A DNA stretch of 64,000 nt from Sphaerotilus uruguayifluvii (GCF_013294065.1 NZ_JABSNM010000005.1:62001-126000), one strand, 5' to 3'. Shown: positions 19,119 to 33,170, numbered from the stretch's first letter. The notes: generated from the letters alone by a model not told the origin. A program made the numbers and translations.

Positions 19119-20833
19119 ATCCCACCCACGGTGTCTGCACCAACCTTCCCGAGGCCTGCGGGCTGGCGGCAAGTCGCCAGCCGCAGCCGATGGCCGATGG
19201 CCAGGGCCGCTGCAGCGGCTGCGGCGCCGCGCTGATGGTGCCGGCCGCGGTGCCGGCGGCGGCTGCGCCGTCGCCGCTGCGCTGGCTGGTGCCGCTGCTG
19301 GCGCTGCTGCTGGCGGGCGCGGCGCTGGCCTGGTGGCTGACGCAGCGCGCGCCGCGGGCGACGCCGGCCGAGCCGGCCGCCGCTGCCGCGACCGGCGCCC
19401 TGGCGACCGCAGCCTCGGCGGCGCTGGCCGCCGGGTCGGCGCCGCCGCCGCTGCCGGCCGGCGCCGCGGTGCCGACGATCCGCCTGCAGGGCTCGAACAC
19501 CGTCGGCGCCGCGCTGGCGCCGGCGCTGGTGCGCGCCTTCCTGGCCCGCGAGGGCTACACCGAGATCGGCGCCGTGCCGACCGGGCCGGAGGAGCAGCGC
19601 CTGGACGCGCGCCGCCCTGGCGACGGCGCGCGGCTGCGCGTCGAGCTGGCCGCGCATGGCACCGCGACCGGCTTCGCGGCGCTGGCGGGCGGCCAGGCCG
19701 ACATCGGCATGGCCTCGCGCGCGGTCCAGCCCAAGGAGCTGGACGCGACGAAGGCGCTGGGCGATCTCTCCGCCGAGGGCAGCGAATACATCATCGCGCT
19801 CGACGGCGTGGCGGTGATCGTGCATCCGAGCAATCCGCTCAAGCAGCTGACGCTGGCTCAGCTGCGCGAGCTGTTCGCCGGTCGCGTCACCGACTGGTCG
19901 GCGCTGGGCGCGCCGGCCGGCGCGGTGCATCTGCATGCGCGCGACGAGAAGTCCGGCACCTGGGACACCTTCCGTGCGCTGGTGCTGGACAAGCAGCCGC
20001 TGGCCGCCGGTGCGGTCCGCCACGAGGACAGCCGCGAGCTGGCCGCGGCGGTGGCCGCCGATCCGCTGGCGATCGGCTTCGTCGGCCTGCCGTATGCCGA
20101 TGCGGCCAAGACGCTGGCGCTGGCCGACGGCCAGGGCGCGGCGCTGCGGCCGAGCCGCTTCACCGTCGCGACCGAGGACTATGCGCTGGCGCGCCGGCTG
20201 TACTTCTACGTCGCGCGCGACGCGCAGCCGCTGGCGCGCCGCCTAGCCGACTTCGCAGTGTCCGAGGAGGGCCAGCGTGTCGTGACCCCGACCGGCTTCG
20301 TCGGCCAGACGCCGGAGGCCGACCCGGGCGCGGCGGCGGCCGCCGCCGACGTGCCGGCGGAATACCGGCGCCTGAGCGCGGGCGCGCAGCGCCTGGCGGT
20401 CAACCTGCGCTTCCGCCCCGGCGCCGACCGGCTCGACAACAAGGCGCTGCGCGACGTCGGCCGCATCACCCGGCTGCTCGAGCGCGGCGGCGCCTCGTCG
20501 CGCCAGCTGATGCTGCTGGGCTTCTCGGACGACCGCGGCGATCGCTGCACCAATGTCGCGCTGTCGCTGCAGCGTGCCCGCGCGGTGGCGGCGGAGCTGT
20601 CGACCTACGGCGTGCGGCCGGCGGTGGTGCAGGGCTACGGGCCGGCCGCGGCGGTGGCGTCGAACGACACCGAGGCCGGCCGCGAGCGCAACCGCCGCGT
20701 CGAGGTCTGGGTGCTCGAGCGGGGGGCGGCGGTGCCGGCGGTGACGCCGCCGGCCGGCTGCGGCCGGTCGCGCGCGGCAGCGCCGGGCGCCTCGGCGGCC
20801 GCCGCGGCCTCGGCCGCGGTCAGTACACGGTGA
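19115..20833 (+). CDS. Zinc ribbon - TM - phosphate-binding-protein-like - OmpA fusion
   Basis: 572 aa. The N-terminus has four cysteines (8, 15, 33, 36) forming a likely zinc ribbon, then one transmembrane helix (about 55-75) and an Ala/Pro linker. A PstS-like substrate-binding domain follows at about 120-405 (IRLQGSNTVGAALAPAL, QADIGMASRAV, LRELFAGRVTDWSALG, KSGTWDTFRAL). Last is an OmpA C-terminal peptidoglycan-binding domain at about 430-540 (NLRFRPGADRL, LLGFSDDRG, and NDTEAGRERNRRVEV with the typical Asn/Arg pattern). Topology would put the ribbon in the cytoplasm and the rest in the periplasm. Databases call such proteins phosphate ABC substrate-binding/OmpA. No transporter genes are nearby, so a sensing or scaffold role seems more likely than transport. 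Coupled by ATGA to the 742-aa gene. Confidence 0.82.
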   Translation: MNPTHGVCTNLPEACGLAASRQPQPMADGQGRCSGCGAALMVPAAVPAAAAPSPLRWLVPLLALLLAGAALAWWLTQRAPRATPAEPAAAAATGALATAASAALAAGSAPPPLPAGAAVPTIRLQGSNTVGAALAPALVRAFLAREGYTEIGAVPTGPEEQRLDARRPGDGARLRVELAAHGTATGFAALAGGQADIGMASRAVQPKELDATKALGDLSAEGSEYIIALDGVAVIVHPSNPLKQLTLAQLRELFAGRVTDWSALGAPAGAVHLHARDEKSGTWDTFRALVLDKQPLAAGAVRHEDSRELAAAVAADPLAIGFVGLPYADAAKTLALADGQGAALRPSRFTVATEDYALARRLYFYVARDAQPLARRLADFAVSEEGQRVVTPTGFVGQTPEADPGAAAAAADVPAEYRRLSAGAQRLAVNLRFRPGADRLDNKALRDVGRITRLLERGGASSRQLMLLGFSDDRGDRCTNVALSLQRARAVAAELSTYGVRPAVVQGYGPAAAVASNDTEAGRERNRRVEVWVLERGAAVPAVTPPAGCGRSRAAAPGASAAAAASAAVSTR

Positions 20834-21269
20834 CGCCGGCCCAGCCGCTGGTGCCCGACTGCCCGGCGTCGTCCCAGGCGCGGGCGCGCAGGCGCAGCAT
20901 GCTGCCGCCGGTGCCGTAGGGCAGCACCACGTCGAGCATCCACGGCGCGCTGCGCACGCCGCCGAGCGAGACGATGCGCCCGTCCGGATAGGCCAGCTCG
21001 AAGTCGACCTGCGTGATCGCGTAGTCGTCGCGCGGATAGGCGGTCAGGCGCACCGTCGTGCCGGCGCCGGCCTGGCTGGCGCTCAGGCCGAGCGAGACGG
21101 TCGGCGGCGCGTCGTAGCTGCTGCCGTAGCCGCCCTCGACGCCCACCCCGACCGACACGCCGCCCCCGCAGCCCGACAGGCCGAGCGTGCCGGCCGAGAG
21201 CGCGCCGGCCAGCAGCACGAGACGCGCGGCGCGCAGGAGGGACGGACGGGCGAGGCGGGCGGTGTTCAT
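20820..21269 (-). CDS. Lipoprotein with Ig-like domain
   Basis: 149 aa from ATG 21269 (MNTARLAR). A lipoprotein signal ends in LGLSGC (lipobox, Cys near 34), then a Gly/Val-rich spacer. An Ig/PKD-like beta domain covers about 55-149 (PPTVSLGLSASQAGAGTTVRLTA, QVDFELAYPDG, GSMLRLRARAWDDAG). Likely anchored in the outer membrane. Its 3' end overlaps the convergent PBP-OmpA gene by 14 nt. An upstream start at 21326 would bury the signal peptide and is rejected. Confidence 0.72.
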   Translation of the reverse strand: MNTARLARPSLLRAARLVLLAGALSAGTLGLSGCGGGVSVGVGVEGGYGSSYDAPPTVSLGLSASQAGAGTTVRLTAYPRDDYAITQVDFELAYPDGRIVSLGGVRSAPWMLDVVLPYGTGGSMLRLRARAWDDAGQSGTSGWAGVTVY

Positions 21270-21359
21270 GGCGCGCACAACGGCATGAAGACCTGCGGCG
21301 TTGACCGCCGGCGGCCGGCCCTTCACCCGGCCTTCATCTGCGCTTCATCTTCAGGATGC

Positions 21360-23168
21360 TCAGTCCGGGTAACGCACCATCACATGCGCGCCCGGCGCGG
21401 GCATCAGCGCCGCCTCGGGCGCGATCTCGCGCGCCGGCACCTGGCGGGCGCTGCCGTGCGCCAGCAGCCAGTCGTGCCAGGCGGTCCACCACGAACCTTC
21501 ATGGCGCGGCGCGGCGCGCTGCCAGTCGTCCGGGCTCATCCACGGATCCTCGGCGCCGCAGGCCAGCAGCGCGTAGTGGCGTCCGGCATGGCCGGGCTCG
21601 CTGACGATGCCGGCGTTGTGGCCGCCGCTGGTCAGCACGAAGGTGAGCTCGGTCTCGGTCAGGCGCAGCACCTTGTAGACCGAGCGCCACGGCGAGACGT
21701 GGTCCTTCTCGGTGCCGACGACGAACATCGGCTGGCGGATGTCCGACAGCGACACCGGCCGCTCCTCGACCGGATAGCGGGCCTCGGCCAGGTCGTTGTG
21801 CAGGTAGCAGCGCCTGAGGTACTCGCCGTGCATGCGCGCGGGCATGCGGGTGACGTCGGCGTTCCAGGCCATCAGGTCGCTGGGCTGGCTGCGCTCGCTG
21901 AGCAGGTATTCCTGCATCCGCGTCGACCAGACCAGGTCGCGCGAATGCAGGAACTGGAAGGAGCCGGCCATCTGCCGCCCGCTCAGGAAGCCGCGCTCGG
22001 CCATCATCGCCTCGAGCAGCTGCACCTGCGCCTCGTCGATCAGCACGCCCAGCTCGCCGGGCTCGCTGAAGTCGGTCTCGGCCGCCAGCAGCGACACCGA
22101 GGCCAGCGGCGCCATGCGTCCGGCGCCTTCGACCTGACCCGGGCGCGCCAGCGCGGCCGCGGCGATCGACAGCAGCGTGCCGCCCAGGCAGTAGCCGCAG
22201 GTGTGCACCGATTCGCCCGGGACGAGCTCGGCGATGCGCGCCAGGCTGTCGAGCACGCCCAGGCGCAGGTAGTCGTCCATGCCGAGATCGGCGTCGCCCG
22301 CGTCGGGGTTCTTCCAGCTCAGGATGAAGACGGTGTGGCCCTGGTCGGTCAGCCATCGCACCATCGAGTTGTGCGGGCTGAGGTCGAGGATGTAGTACTT
22401 CATGATCCACGACGGCACGATCAGCACCGGCTCGGCCTGCACGGTGGCGGTCGTGGGCGCGTACTGGATCAGCTCGACCAGGCGGTTGCGCATCACCACC
22501 GAGCCGGGCGTGGTCGCCACCTCGATGCCGGGGCGGAACTCGCGCTCGGGCGGCTGCAGCGGCTCCAGGCCGTGGTCGCGGCGCCAGTCGTCGAGCGCGT
22601 GCTGCGCGCCCTGGACGAGGTTGGCGCCGGCGGTCTCGCGGGTGCGTCGCAGCACCTCGGGGTTGAAGGGCAGGTTGCTCGGGCTGAGCAGGTCCAGCCA
22701 CTGGTGCGCGAAGGTGCGCACCACCTCGGCGTGGTGGCGGGTGAGGCCGTCCAGGCGCATCGCCTCGTCCCACCAGCGCTCGCTGCGCTTGTAGGCATGG
22801 GCCAGGCCGCTCCAGGGCCAGGCGCGCCAGTCCTCGCTGGCGAAGCGCGGGTCGCGCCGCACCGTCTCGTCGTCGCTGCACAGGCCGCTGGCGCAGTGGC
22901 CGGCCCATTCCACCGCGCCGGCCTGGGCCAGCGCGGCCAGCCGCAGCGCCTGGCCGGGCTGGCTGGCCAGATGCTGGGCCCAGTCCTGCCAGGCCAGCGA
23001 CAGCGAGATCGGCGACAGGCCGGAGGTCAGCGGCGCCGAGCGTGCCTGCACGATGCGGTCGAAGGCCGCCGCGGCCTGCTGGGACTGCCGCTCTGCGGAC
23101 AGGTCGGACGGAAGGGTCGGGGTCGATTGCACGGAGTCTCCACCGGGGCTGGCCAGGAACCGATCCAT
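21360..23168 (-). CDS. phaC: Polyhydroxyalkanoate synthase (class I-like PhaC)
   Basis: 602 aa. Polymerises (R)-3-hydroxyacyl-CoA into storage polyester on granules. The lipase-like box is GYCLGG with catalytic Cys327; Asp489 (GTEKDHVSPW) and His517 (SGGHNAG) complete the triad, and WNADVTRMP near 434 matches the conserved Trp segment. The N-terminal PhaC_N region covers about 75-250 (DPRFASEDWRAWPW and the PSWIMKYYILDL block). Sequence features are those of a divergent class I enzyme rather than the main phaCAB copy. No phaA/phaB are adjacent; instead it closes a block with ackA, MaoC-Pta and fabI, suggesting use in low-oxygen redox balance. A near-consensus FNR/ANR-like site lies 67-80 nt upstream. 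Confidence 0.92.
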   Translation of the reverse strand: MDRFLASPGGDSVQSTPTLPSDLSAERQSQQAAAAFDRIVQARSAPLTSGLSPISLSLAWQDWAQHLASQPGQALRLAALAQAGAVEWAGHCASGLCSDDETVRRDPRFASEDWRAWPWSGLAHAYKRSERWWDEAMRLDGLTRHHAEVVRTFAHQWLDLLSPSNLPFNPEVLRRTRETAGANLVQGAQHALDDWRRDHGLEPLQPPEREFRPGIEVATTPGSVVMRNRLVELIQYAPTTATVQAEPVLIVPSWIMKYYILDLSPHNSMVRWLTDQGHTVFILSWKNPDAGDADLGMDDYLRLGVLDSLARIAELVPGESVHTCGYCLGGTLLSIAAAALARPGQVEGAGRMAPLASVSLLAAETDFSEPGELGVLIDEAQVQLLEAMMAERGFLSGRQMAGSFQFLHSRDLVWSTRMQEYLLSERSQPSDLMAWNADVTRMPARMHGEYLRRCYLHNDLAEARYPVEERPVSLSDIRQPMFVVGTEKDHVSPWRSVYKVLRLTETELTFVLTSGGHNAGIVSEPGHAGRHYALLACGAEDPWMSPDDWQRAAPRHEGSWWTAWHDWLLAHGSARQVPAREIAPEAALMPAPGAHVMVRYPD

Positions 23169-23234
23169 TGGAGCGCAAGGGCGGCGTCGTCGTCATGACA
23201 GAGCGCATGGCCCGTGGCCGCACAGCGCCGGAGC

Positions 23235-23244
23235 TTGATCTCCG

Positions 23245-23248
<4 letters not shown>
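23235..23248 (-). promoter_or_regulatory. FNR/ANR-like box upstream of phaC (one mismatch)
   Basis: Minus strand CTGAC-GGAG-ATCAA, against the FNR/ANR consensus TTGAT-N4-ATCAA (TTGAC-N4-ATCAA is also common). Centre 73 nt before the phaC ATG. It overlaps the stop codon of the sensor kinase gene, so it would give phaC its own oxygen-sensitive promoter. Supported by a perfect-palindrome relative upstream of fabI in the same block. Confidence 0.45.
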
Positions 23249-28323
<5,075 letters not shown>

Positions 28324-28377
28324 GGCAGGGGTCGGTCAGGGTGACGATGACGGGGACGGTGGCGGACCGGGCGGGGC

Positions 28378-29502
28378 TCACGCGTCGGCGAGCCGCGCCG
28401 CGATCGCGGCGAACTCGTGGCGCACCTGCGCGAACGCGGCGATGAGGTCGGGGTCGAAATGCCGGCCGGCCTCGGCCAGCAGGTGCTCGGCCGCCTCGTC
28501 GGTGCTCCAGGCGCGCTTGTAGACGCGGCGCATCGTCAGCGCGTCGTAGACGTCGGCCACCGCCATCAGCCGCGCCGGCAGCGGGATCGCCGTGCCGGCC
28601 AGGCCGTCCGGGTAGCCCTGGCCGTCCCAGCGCTCGTGGTGGTGGGTGGCGATGAGCCGGCCGGTCTCGAGGAAGCGCAGCACCTCCGGCGTGTCGGTCG
28701 CGTCGCCGCTGGCCTCGCGGTACTGCGGCAGCACCTCGCGGATCGCGTGCTCGATCGCCTGGCCGCCCAGCCGCGCATGGGTCTTCATCACCTCGAACTC
28801 CTGCGGCGTCAGCCGGCCGGGCTTGAGCAGGATCTGGTCGGCGATGCCGATCTTGCCGATGTCGTGCAGCGGCGCGGCCTTGACGATGCGCCGCAGCGTG
28901 GCCTCGTCGAGCTCGGCGGCGAAGGCCGGCAGCGACTGCAGCCGGCGCGCCAGCGCCTCGACGTACAGGCGGGTGCGCAGGATGTGGTTGCCGGTGTCGT
29001 TGTCGCGTGTCTCGGCCAGGCCGGCGACCATGCTCAGCGTCAGGTCCTGCGTCAGCAGCGTCTCGCGCATGCGCCGCGCCAGCTCGCGCTCGAGGTCGGT
29101 GTTCTGGTCGTGCAGCCGGTCGCGCGCGGCCTTGAGCTCCAGATGCGTGCGCACCCGCGCCAGCACCACCGCCGGCTTGACCGGCTTGGAGATGTAGTCG
29201 ACCGCGCCGAGCGCCAGGCCGTGTTCCTCGTCGACCTCGGAGCCGAGCGCGGTGACGAAGATCACCGGCACCGCGCGGGTGCGCGGGTCGCCCTGGAGCT
29301 GGCGCAGCACCTCGTGGCCGTCCATGCCGGGCATCATCACGTCGAGCAGGATCAGGTCGGGCAGCGTGTGGCGCACCAGCTCGAGCGCGCCGCTGCCCGA
29401 ACGCGCGCCCAGCACGCGGTAGTGCGGATTCAGCAGGCGGGCCAGCACCGCCAGGTTGAGCGGCTCGTCGTCGACGATCAGCAGCGTGGGCTTGGAATTC
29501 AT
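28378..29502 (-). CDS. Response regulator with HD-GYP c-di-GMP phosphodiesterase domain
   Basis: 374 aa from ATG 29502 (MNSKPTLL); longer in-frame readings lack homologous features. REC domain at 1-120 with Asp54 in LILLDVMMPGMDG and the switch Lys in YISKPVKP. A short coiled coil leads to HD-GYP at about 160-365: ETRDNDTGNH, LHDIGKIGI (the HD pair), MKTHARLGG, HHHERWDGQGYP (HHE and GYP) and DVYDALTMRRVYK. Expected to hydrolyse c-di-GMP when phosphorylated. Architecture matches RpfG-type proteins. It lies directly upstream of the hybrid kinase, which has the REC and HPt modules needed to relay phosphate to it. Confidence 0.94.
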   Translation of the reverse strand: MNSKPTLLIVDDEPLNLAVLARLLNPHYRVLGARSGSGALELVRHTLPDLILLDVMMPGMDGHEVLRQLQGDPRTRAVPVIFVTALGSEVDEEHGLALGAVDYISKPVKPAVVLARVRTHLELKAARDRLHDQNTDLERELARRMRETLLTQDLTLSMVAGLAETRDNDTGNHILRTRLYVEALARRLQSLPAFAAELDEATLRRIVKAAPLHDIGKIGIADQILLKPGRLTPQEFEVMKTHARLGGQAIEHAIREVLPQYREASGDATDTPEVLRFLETGRLIATHHHERWDGQGYPDGLAGTAIPLPARLMAVADVYDALTMRRVYKRAWSTDEAAEHLLAEAGRHFDPDLIAAFAQVRHEFAAIAARLADA

Positions 29503-29623
29503 GCACCGGGCCCGGCGGCACGTCAGGATCCGCCAGGGATTTCGATCCTGCCAGATCCCGGACGGGCCCGCCACCCGCCTTGGGTCGAGCCCGCAGGCGG
29601 GTCGTGTCGGCCGCCGCGGCGCC

Positions 29624-30904
29624 TCAGCCGGGTGGTTCCGCGGCGTCCCCGGCCGATGTGCCGAGCAGCGCCCAGGCCGCCTGCGCGGCGACCCGGCCCT
29701 CGTCGGTCGGCACCACCCAGACCTCGACCGCGCTGTCGGCGGCATGGATCGGCCGGATCGTGTCGCCGGTGGCGGCGGCGTTGGCCTGCGGGTCGATCGT
29801 GACGCCCAGGAAGTGCAGCGCCTCGGCCATCGCCGCGCGGGTGGCGGCGTCGTGCTCGCCGATGCCGCCGGTGCACACCAGCACGTCCAGGCCGCCGAGC
29901 ACCGCCGCCAGCGCGCCGCTCTCGCGGCGCAGCCGGTGCACGAACAGGTCGATGGCGCGGCCGGCCGTCTCGCTGCCGGCGGCCGCGGCGCGGCGCAGCA
30001 GCCGCATGTCCGAGCCCAGGCCCGACACGCCCAGCAGGCCGCTTTCCTTGTAGAGCAGCTTCTCGACCTGCGCCTCGGTCCAGCCCAGGCGCCACAGGTG
30101 CAGCACCACGCCGGGGTCGAGCGCGCCGCTGCGGCTGCCCATCATCAGGCCGTCGAGCGCGGAGAAGCCCATCGTCGTGGCCACGCTGCGCCCGCCGACC
30201 GCGCCGCACAGGCTCGCGCCGCTGCCCAGATGCGCCATCAGCACCCGGCCGCCGGCGCGCGCGCTGAAGGCCGGCAGCACCTGCATCAGGTACTGGTAGG
30301 ACAGGCCGTGGAAGCCGTAGCGGCGGATGCCCTCGTCATGCAGCACCTGCGGCAGCGCGAAGCGGGTTTCCAGATCGGGCAGGCTGGCGTGGAAGGCGGT
30401 GTCGAAGCAGCCGACCTGCGCCAGCCCGGGAAAGGCGCGGCCCAGCGCGGCCACGCCGGCGAGGTTGTGCGGCTGGTGCAGCGGTGCCAGCGGCGCGAGC
30501 CGGGCGAGCCGCTGCAGCGCCGCGTCGTCCAGGACGATCGGCGCGACGAACTCGCCGCCGCCATGCACGATGCGGTGCGCGACCGCGACGATGCGCGCCT
30601 GCGGCGCGACCGTGGCGACATGGCGCTGCAGCGCCTGCAGCGCGACGTCGAAGCGGTCGTCCTCGTCCTGGCCGGCGTCGAGGTCGACCGGCGCCTCGCC
30701 GGCCGCGCACAGCTGCAGCCGCCCGCCCGGCTGCAGCCCGTCGAGCTGGCCGGAGGCGAAGGACGGATGCGCGGCGAACTCGGCCGCCGAGTCGCCGCTG
30801 CGCGGGTAGAGCGCGAACTTCAGCGTCGACGAGCCGGCGTTGACGACCAGGACCGCGGCCTGTGCGGCGAGCGCTGCGGCCGCCTGGGGCTGCGGCGCGC
30901 TCAC
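29624..30904 (-). CDS. ackA: Acetate/propionate kinase
   Basis: 426 aa from a GTG at 30904 that overlaps the stop of the upstream gene (GTGA); there is no ATG in a suitable place. Conserved sites: NAGSSTLK (phosphate/acetate site), AHRIVHGGGEF (Arg), CFDTAFHASLP (catalytic Asp), YGFHGLSYQYL (His), MGFSALDGLMMGSRSGALDP (Arg and Asp) and CTGGIGEHDA (Glu). Converts acyl phosphate plus ADP to acid plus ATP, giving substrate-level ATP. Works with the preceding phosphotransacetylase-type protein. The N-terminus has about 14 extra Ala/Gln-rich residues before the first beta strand. Confidence 0.94.
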   Translation of the reverse strand: MSAPQPQAAAALAAQAAVLVVNAGSSTLKFALYPRSGDSAAEFAAHPSFASGQLDGLQPGGRLQLCAAGEAPVDLDAGQDEDDRFDVALQALQRHVATVAPQARIVAVAHRIVHGGGEFVAPIVLDDAALQRLARLAPLAPLHQPHNLAGVAALGRAFPGLAQVGCFDTAFHASLPDLETRFALPQVLHDEGIRRYGFHGLSYQYLMQVLPAFSARAGGRVLMAHLGSGASLCGAVGGRSVATTMGFSALDGLMMGSRSGALDPGVVLHLWRLGWTEAQVEKLLYKESGLLGVSGLGSDMRLLRRAAAAGSETAGRAIDLFVHRLRRESGALAAVLGGLDVLVCTGGIGEHDAATRAAMAEALHFLGVTIDPQANAAATGDTIRPIHAADSAVEVWVVPTDEGRVAAQAAWALLGTSAGDAAEPPG

Positions 30905-32322
30905 GGCCGCTGCTCCCGCCAGGCCAGCGCCAGGCGCGCGGCCAGCGCCGCCGAGGCCAGCCGCGAGGCCTCGCCGTCGGCGCGGCTGGTCAGCGCGATC
31001 GGCACCCGCGCGCCCAGCACGATGCCGCAGGAGGCGGCGCCGGCCAGGTACTCGAGCTGCTTGGCCAGCATGTTGCCGGACTCCAGGTCGGGCACCAGCA
31101 GGATGTCGGCGTCGCCGGAGACCTCCGAGCGGATGCCCTTGATGCGCGCCGCCTCGGCCGAGATCGCGTTGTCGAAGGCCAGCGGGCCGTCGAGCAGGCC
31201 GCCGGCGATCTGGCCGCGGTCGGCCATCTTGCACAGCGCCGCCGCGTCCAGCGTCGAGGCCAGCTTCGGGTTCACCGTCTCGACCGCCGACAGGATCGCC
31301 ACCTTCGGCCGCTCCACGCCCAGCACCCGCGCCAGGTCGATCGCGCTGGCGACGATGTCGGCCTTGTCCTCCAGCGTCGGCGCGATGTTGATGGCCGCGT
31401 CGGTGATCAGGATCGGCTTCGGATAGGTCGGGATGTCGAAGCGGAAGACGTGCGAGATGCGCCGCTTGGTGCGCAGCGCCGGCGTGGCGATCACCGCGTG
31501 CATCAGCTCGTCGGTGTGCAGGCTGCCCTTCATCAGCACCTCGACCTGGCCGGAGGCGGCCAGCTCGGCGGCGCGGGCGGCGGCGGCGTGGCTGTGCTCG
31601 ACCGCCTCGATGCGCGCGTTGCCCAGATTCAGCCCGGCCTGCTCGGCCAGCGCGCGGATCTTCGCCTCCGGGCCGATCAGCCACGGCACGATCAGGCCGC
31701 GTCGCGCCGCCGCCAGCGCGCCCGCCAGCGAGGTGGCGTCGCAGGGATGCACCACGCCGCACTGCACCGGCGGCTGCCCGGCCAGGTCGGCCGCCCAGCC
31801 GTCGACCCAGCGCGCCAGCCGCGCGTCCGGATCGAACAGGTGCATCTGCGGCAGCGCCGCGCGCGCCCGGCTGACCTTCTGCAGCGGCGCGCGCACCAGC
31901 GCCTCGCCGCTGACGACGGTCGCGCCGGTCTGGTTCGTCACCACGCAGTCCAGCGTCAGGCGGTGGCGCTCGACGTCGCGTGCGGTCACGACCGCCTCGG
32001 CGGTCAGCGTGTCGCCGGCGCGCACCGGCAGGTGGAAGCGCAGCGTCTGGCCCTCGTAGATCGTGCCGGGGCCGGGAAACTCGGTGCCCAGCAGCGAGGA
32101 GATCATCGCGCCGGCCCACATGCCGTGCGCGATCGTGCCGTGAAAGCGCGAGGCGTTGGCGTACTCGGGGTCGACGTGGGCCGGGTTGACATCGCCCGAG
32201 ACCAGCGCGAAGGCGACGATGTCGTCCTGCGTCAGCGTGCGGCTGATGCGGGCCCGCGCGCCCACGGGCAGCTCGTCGAAGGTGAGGTTGGTGATCGGTT
32301 CGGAAGACGGGATCGGGTTCAT
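30901..32322 (-). CDS. Bifunctional MaoC-like enoyl-CoA hydratase / phosphate acyltransferase
   Basis: 473 aa, a fusion. Residues about 10-145 are a MaoC-like hot-dog domain (DIVAFALVSGDVNPAHVD, then ASRFHGTIAHGMW, the R-hydratase signature). Residues about 165-470 are a PTA/PTB phosphotransacetylase domain (HPCDATSLAGALAAAR, HTDELMHAVI, LITDAAINIAPTLEDK and VPDLESGNMLAKQL). The hydratase half could give (R)-3-hydroxyacyl-CoA for PhaC; the PTA half makes acyl phosphate for the downstream kinase, to which it is coupled by GTGA. Such fusions typically sit beside ackA and fabI, as here. Acyl-chain preference unknown. Confidence 0.92.
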   Translation of the reverse strand: MNPIPSSEPITNLTFDELPVGARARISRTLTQDDIVAFALVSGDVNPAHVDPEYANASRFHGTIAHGMWAGAMISSLLGTEFPGPGTIYEGQTLRFHLPVRAGDTLTAEAVVTARDVERHRLTLDCVVTNQTGATVVSGEALVRAPLQKVSRARAALPQMHLFDPDARLARWVDGWAADLAGQPPVQCGVVHPCDATSLAGALAAARRGLIVPWLIGPEAKIRALAEQAGLNLGNARIEAVEHSHAAAARAAELAASGQVEVLMKGSLHTDELMHAVIATPALRTKRRISHVFRFDIPTYPKPILITDAAINIAPTLEDKADIVASAIDLARVLGVERPKVAILSAVETVNPKLASTLDAAALCKMADRGQIAGGLLDGPLAFDNAISAEAARIKGIRSEVSGDADILLVPDLESGNMLAKQLEYLAGAASCGIVLGARVPIALTSRADGEASRLASAALAARLALAWREQRP

Positions 32323-32350
32323 GGCGGTCTCAGGGCATCAGGTCGTCAGG

Positions 32351-32382
32351 GCGTCGGGGCGTCGGGGCGTCGGGGCGTCGGC
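32351..32382. repeat. Tandem repeat, four 8-bp units of GCGTCGGG
   Basis: Three exact units plus a fourth with its last base changed (GCGTCGGC), in the 74-nt gap between fabI and the MaoC-Pta gene. Simple repeats of this kind can change copy number by slippage. It lies in the untranslated part of the probable operon. Confidence 0.8.
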
Positions 32383-32396
32383 CAGGGAGGCGGGGA

Positions 32397-33170
32397 TCAG
32401 CGCACCACATGGAAGCCGGCGTCGACGAAGAGCGTCTGCCCGCTCATGCCGCGTCCGCCCGGTCCGGCCAGGAAGGCCGCCAGCGCGCCGACCTCCTCGA
32501 GCGTGACCAGCCGGCGCAGCGGCGACTCGGCGCGGGCGGTGGCCATCAGCGCGTCGAAGTCCTGCAGGCCGGAGGCCGCGCGGGTGGGCAGCGGTCCCGG
32601 CGAGATCGCGTGCACCCGCACGCCCTGCGGGCCCAGCTCGGCGGCCAGGTAGCGCACCATCGATTCCAGCGCCGCCTTGACCGGGCCCATCAGGCCGTAG
32701 TGCGGGATGGCCTCGTCGGCCCCGAGATAGCTCATCGTCATCAGCGCGGCGTCGTCCGACAGGTGCGGCTCGCAGGCCCGGGCCAGCGCGGCGAAGGAGT
32801 GGCACGACACCGTCATCGCCCGCGCGAAGCCGGCGGCCGAGCTGTCGACGACGCGGCCGTGCAGGTCGGCCAGCGGCGCCCAGGCGATCGAGTGGATGAC
32901 GAAGTCGAGGCCGCCCAGGTGATCGACCGCGGCCTGCACCAGCCGCTCCAGGTCGCCCTCGGTCTCGACGTTGCAGTCGACGAGCGGGGCCTCGACCGCG
33001 TCGGCCAGCGGCTGCACGAAGGGGCGCGCCTTCTCGTTCAGGCAGGACAGCACCAGCGAGGCGCCCTGGGCGCGCGCGACCTGCGCGCAGCCCCAGGCGA
33101 TGCTGTGCTCGTTGGCGACGCCCAGGATCAGGCCGCGGCGGCCCGCCAGCGGCAGGGAAACATCAGGCAT
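32397..33170 (-). CDS. fabI: Enoyl-[acyl-carrier-protein] reductase FabI-type
   Basis: 257 aa, usual length. Short-chain dehydrogenase fold with the FabI-type nucleotide loop GRRGLILGVANEHSIAWG, CNVETEGDLERLV, and active-site pattern Y-x6-K in IPHYGLMGPVKAALES. C-terminal GPLPTRAASGLQDFD corresponds to the substrate-binding loop. Start at 33170, with GGAG 8 nt upstream. It reduces enoyl thioesters with NAD(P)H. Being first in a block with phosphotransacetylase, ackA and phaC, it is probably a second, fermentation-linked FabI rather than the housekeeping copy. That is context inference. Confidence 0.92.
   Translation of the reverse strand: MPDVSLPLAGRRGLILGVANEHSIAWGCAQVARAQGASLVLSCLNEKARPFVQPLADAVEAPLVDCNVETEGDLERLVQAAVDHLGGLDFVIHSIAWAPLADLHGRVVDSSAAGFARAMTVSCHSFAALARACEPHLSDDAALMTMSYLGADEAIPHYGLMGPVKAALESMVRYLAAELGPQGVRVHAISPGPLPTRAASGLQDFDALMATARAESPLRRLVTLEEVGALAAFLAGPGGRGMSGQTLFVDAGFHVVR

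Noticed and set aside
29573-29602. 8-bp hairpin between ackA and the HD-GYP gene as a terminator
   Set aside because: ACCCGCCT/AGGCGGGT pairs with a 14-nt loop but is not followed by T residues on the minus strand, so it does not separate the two gene groups convincingly.
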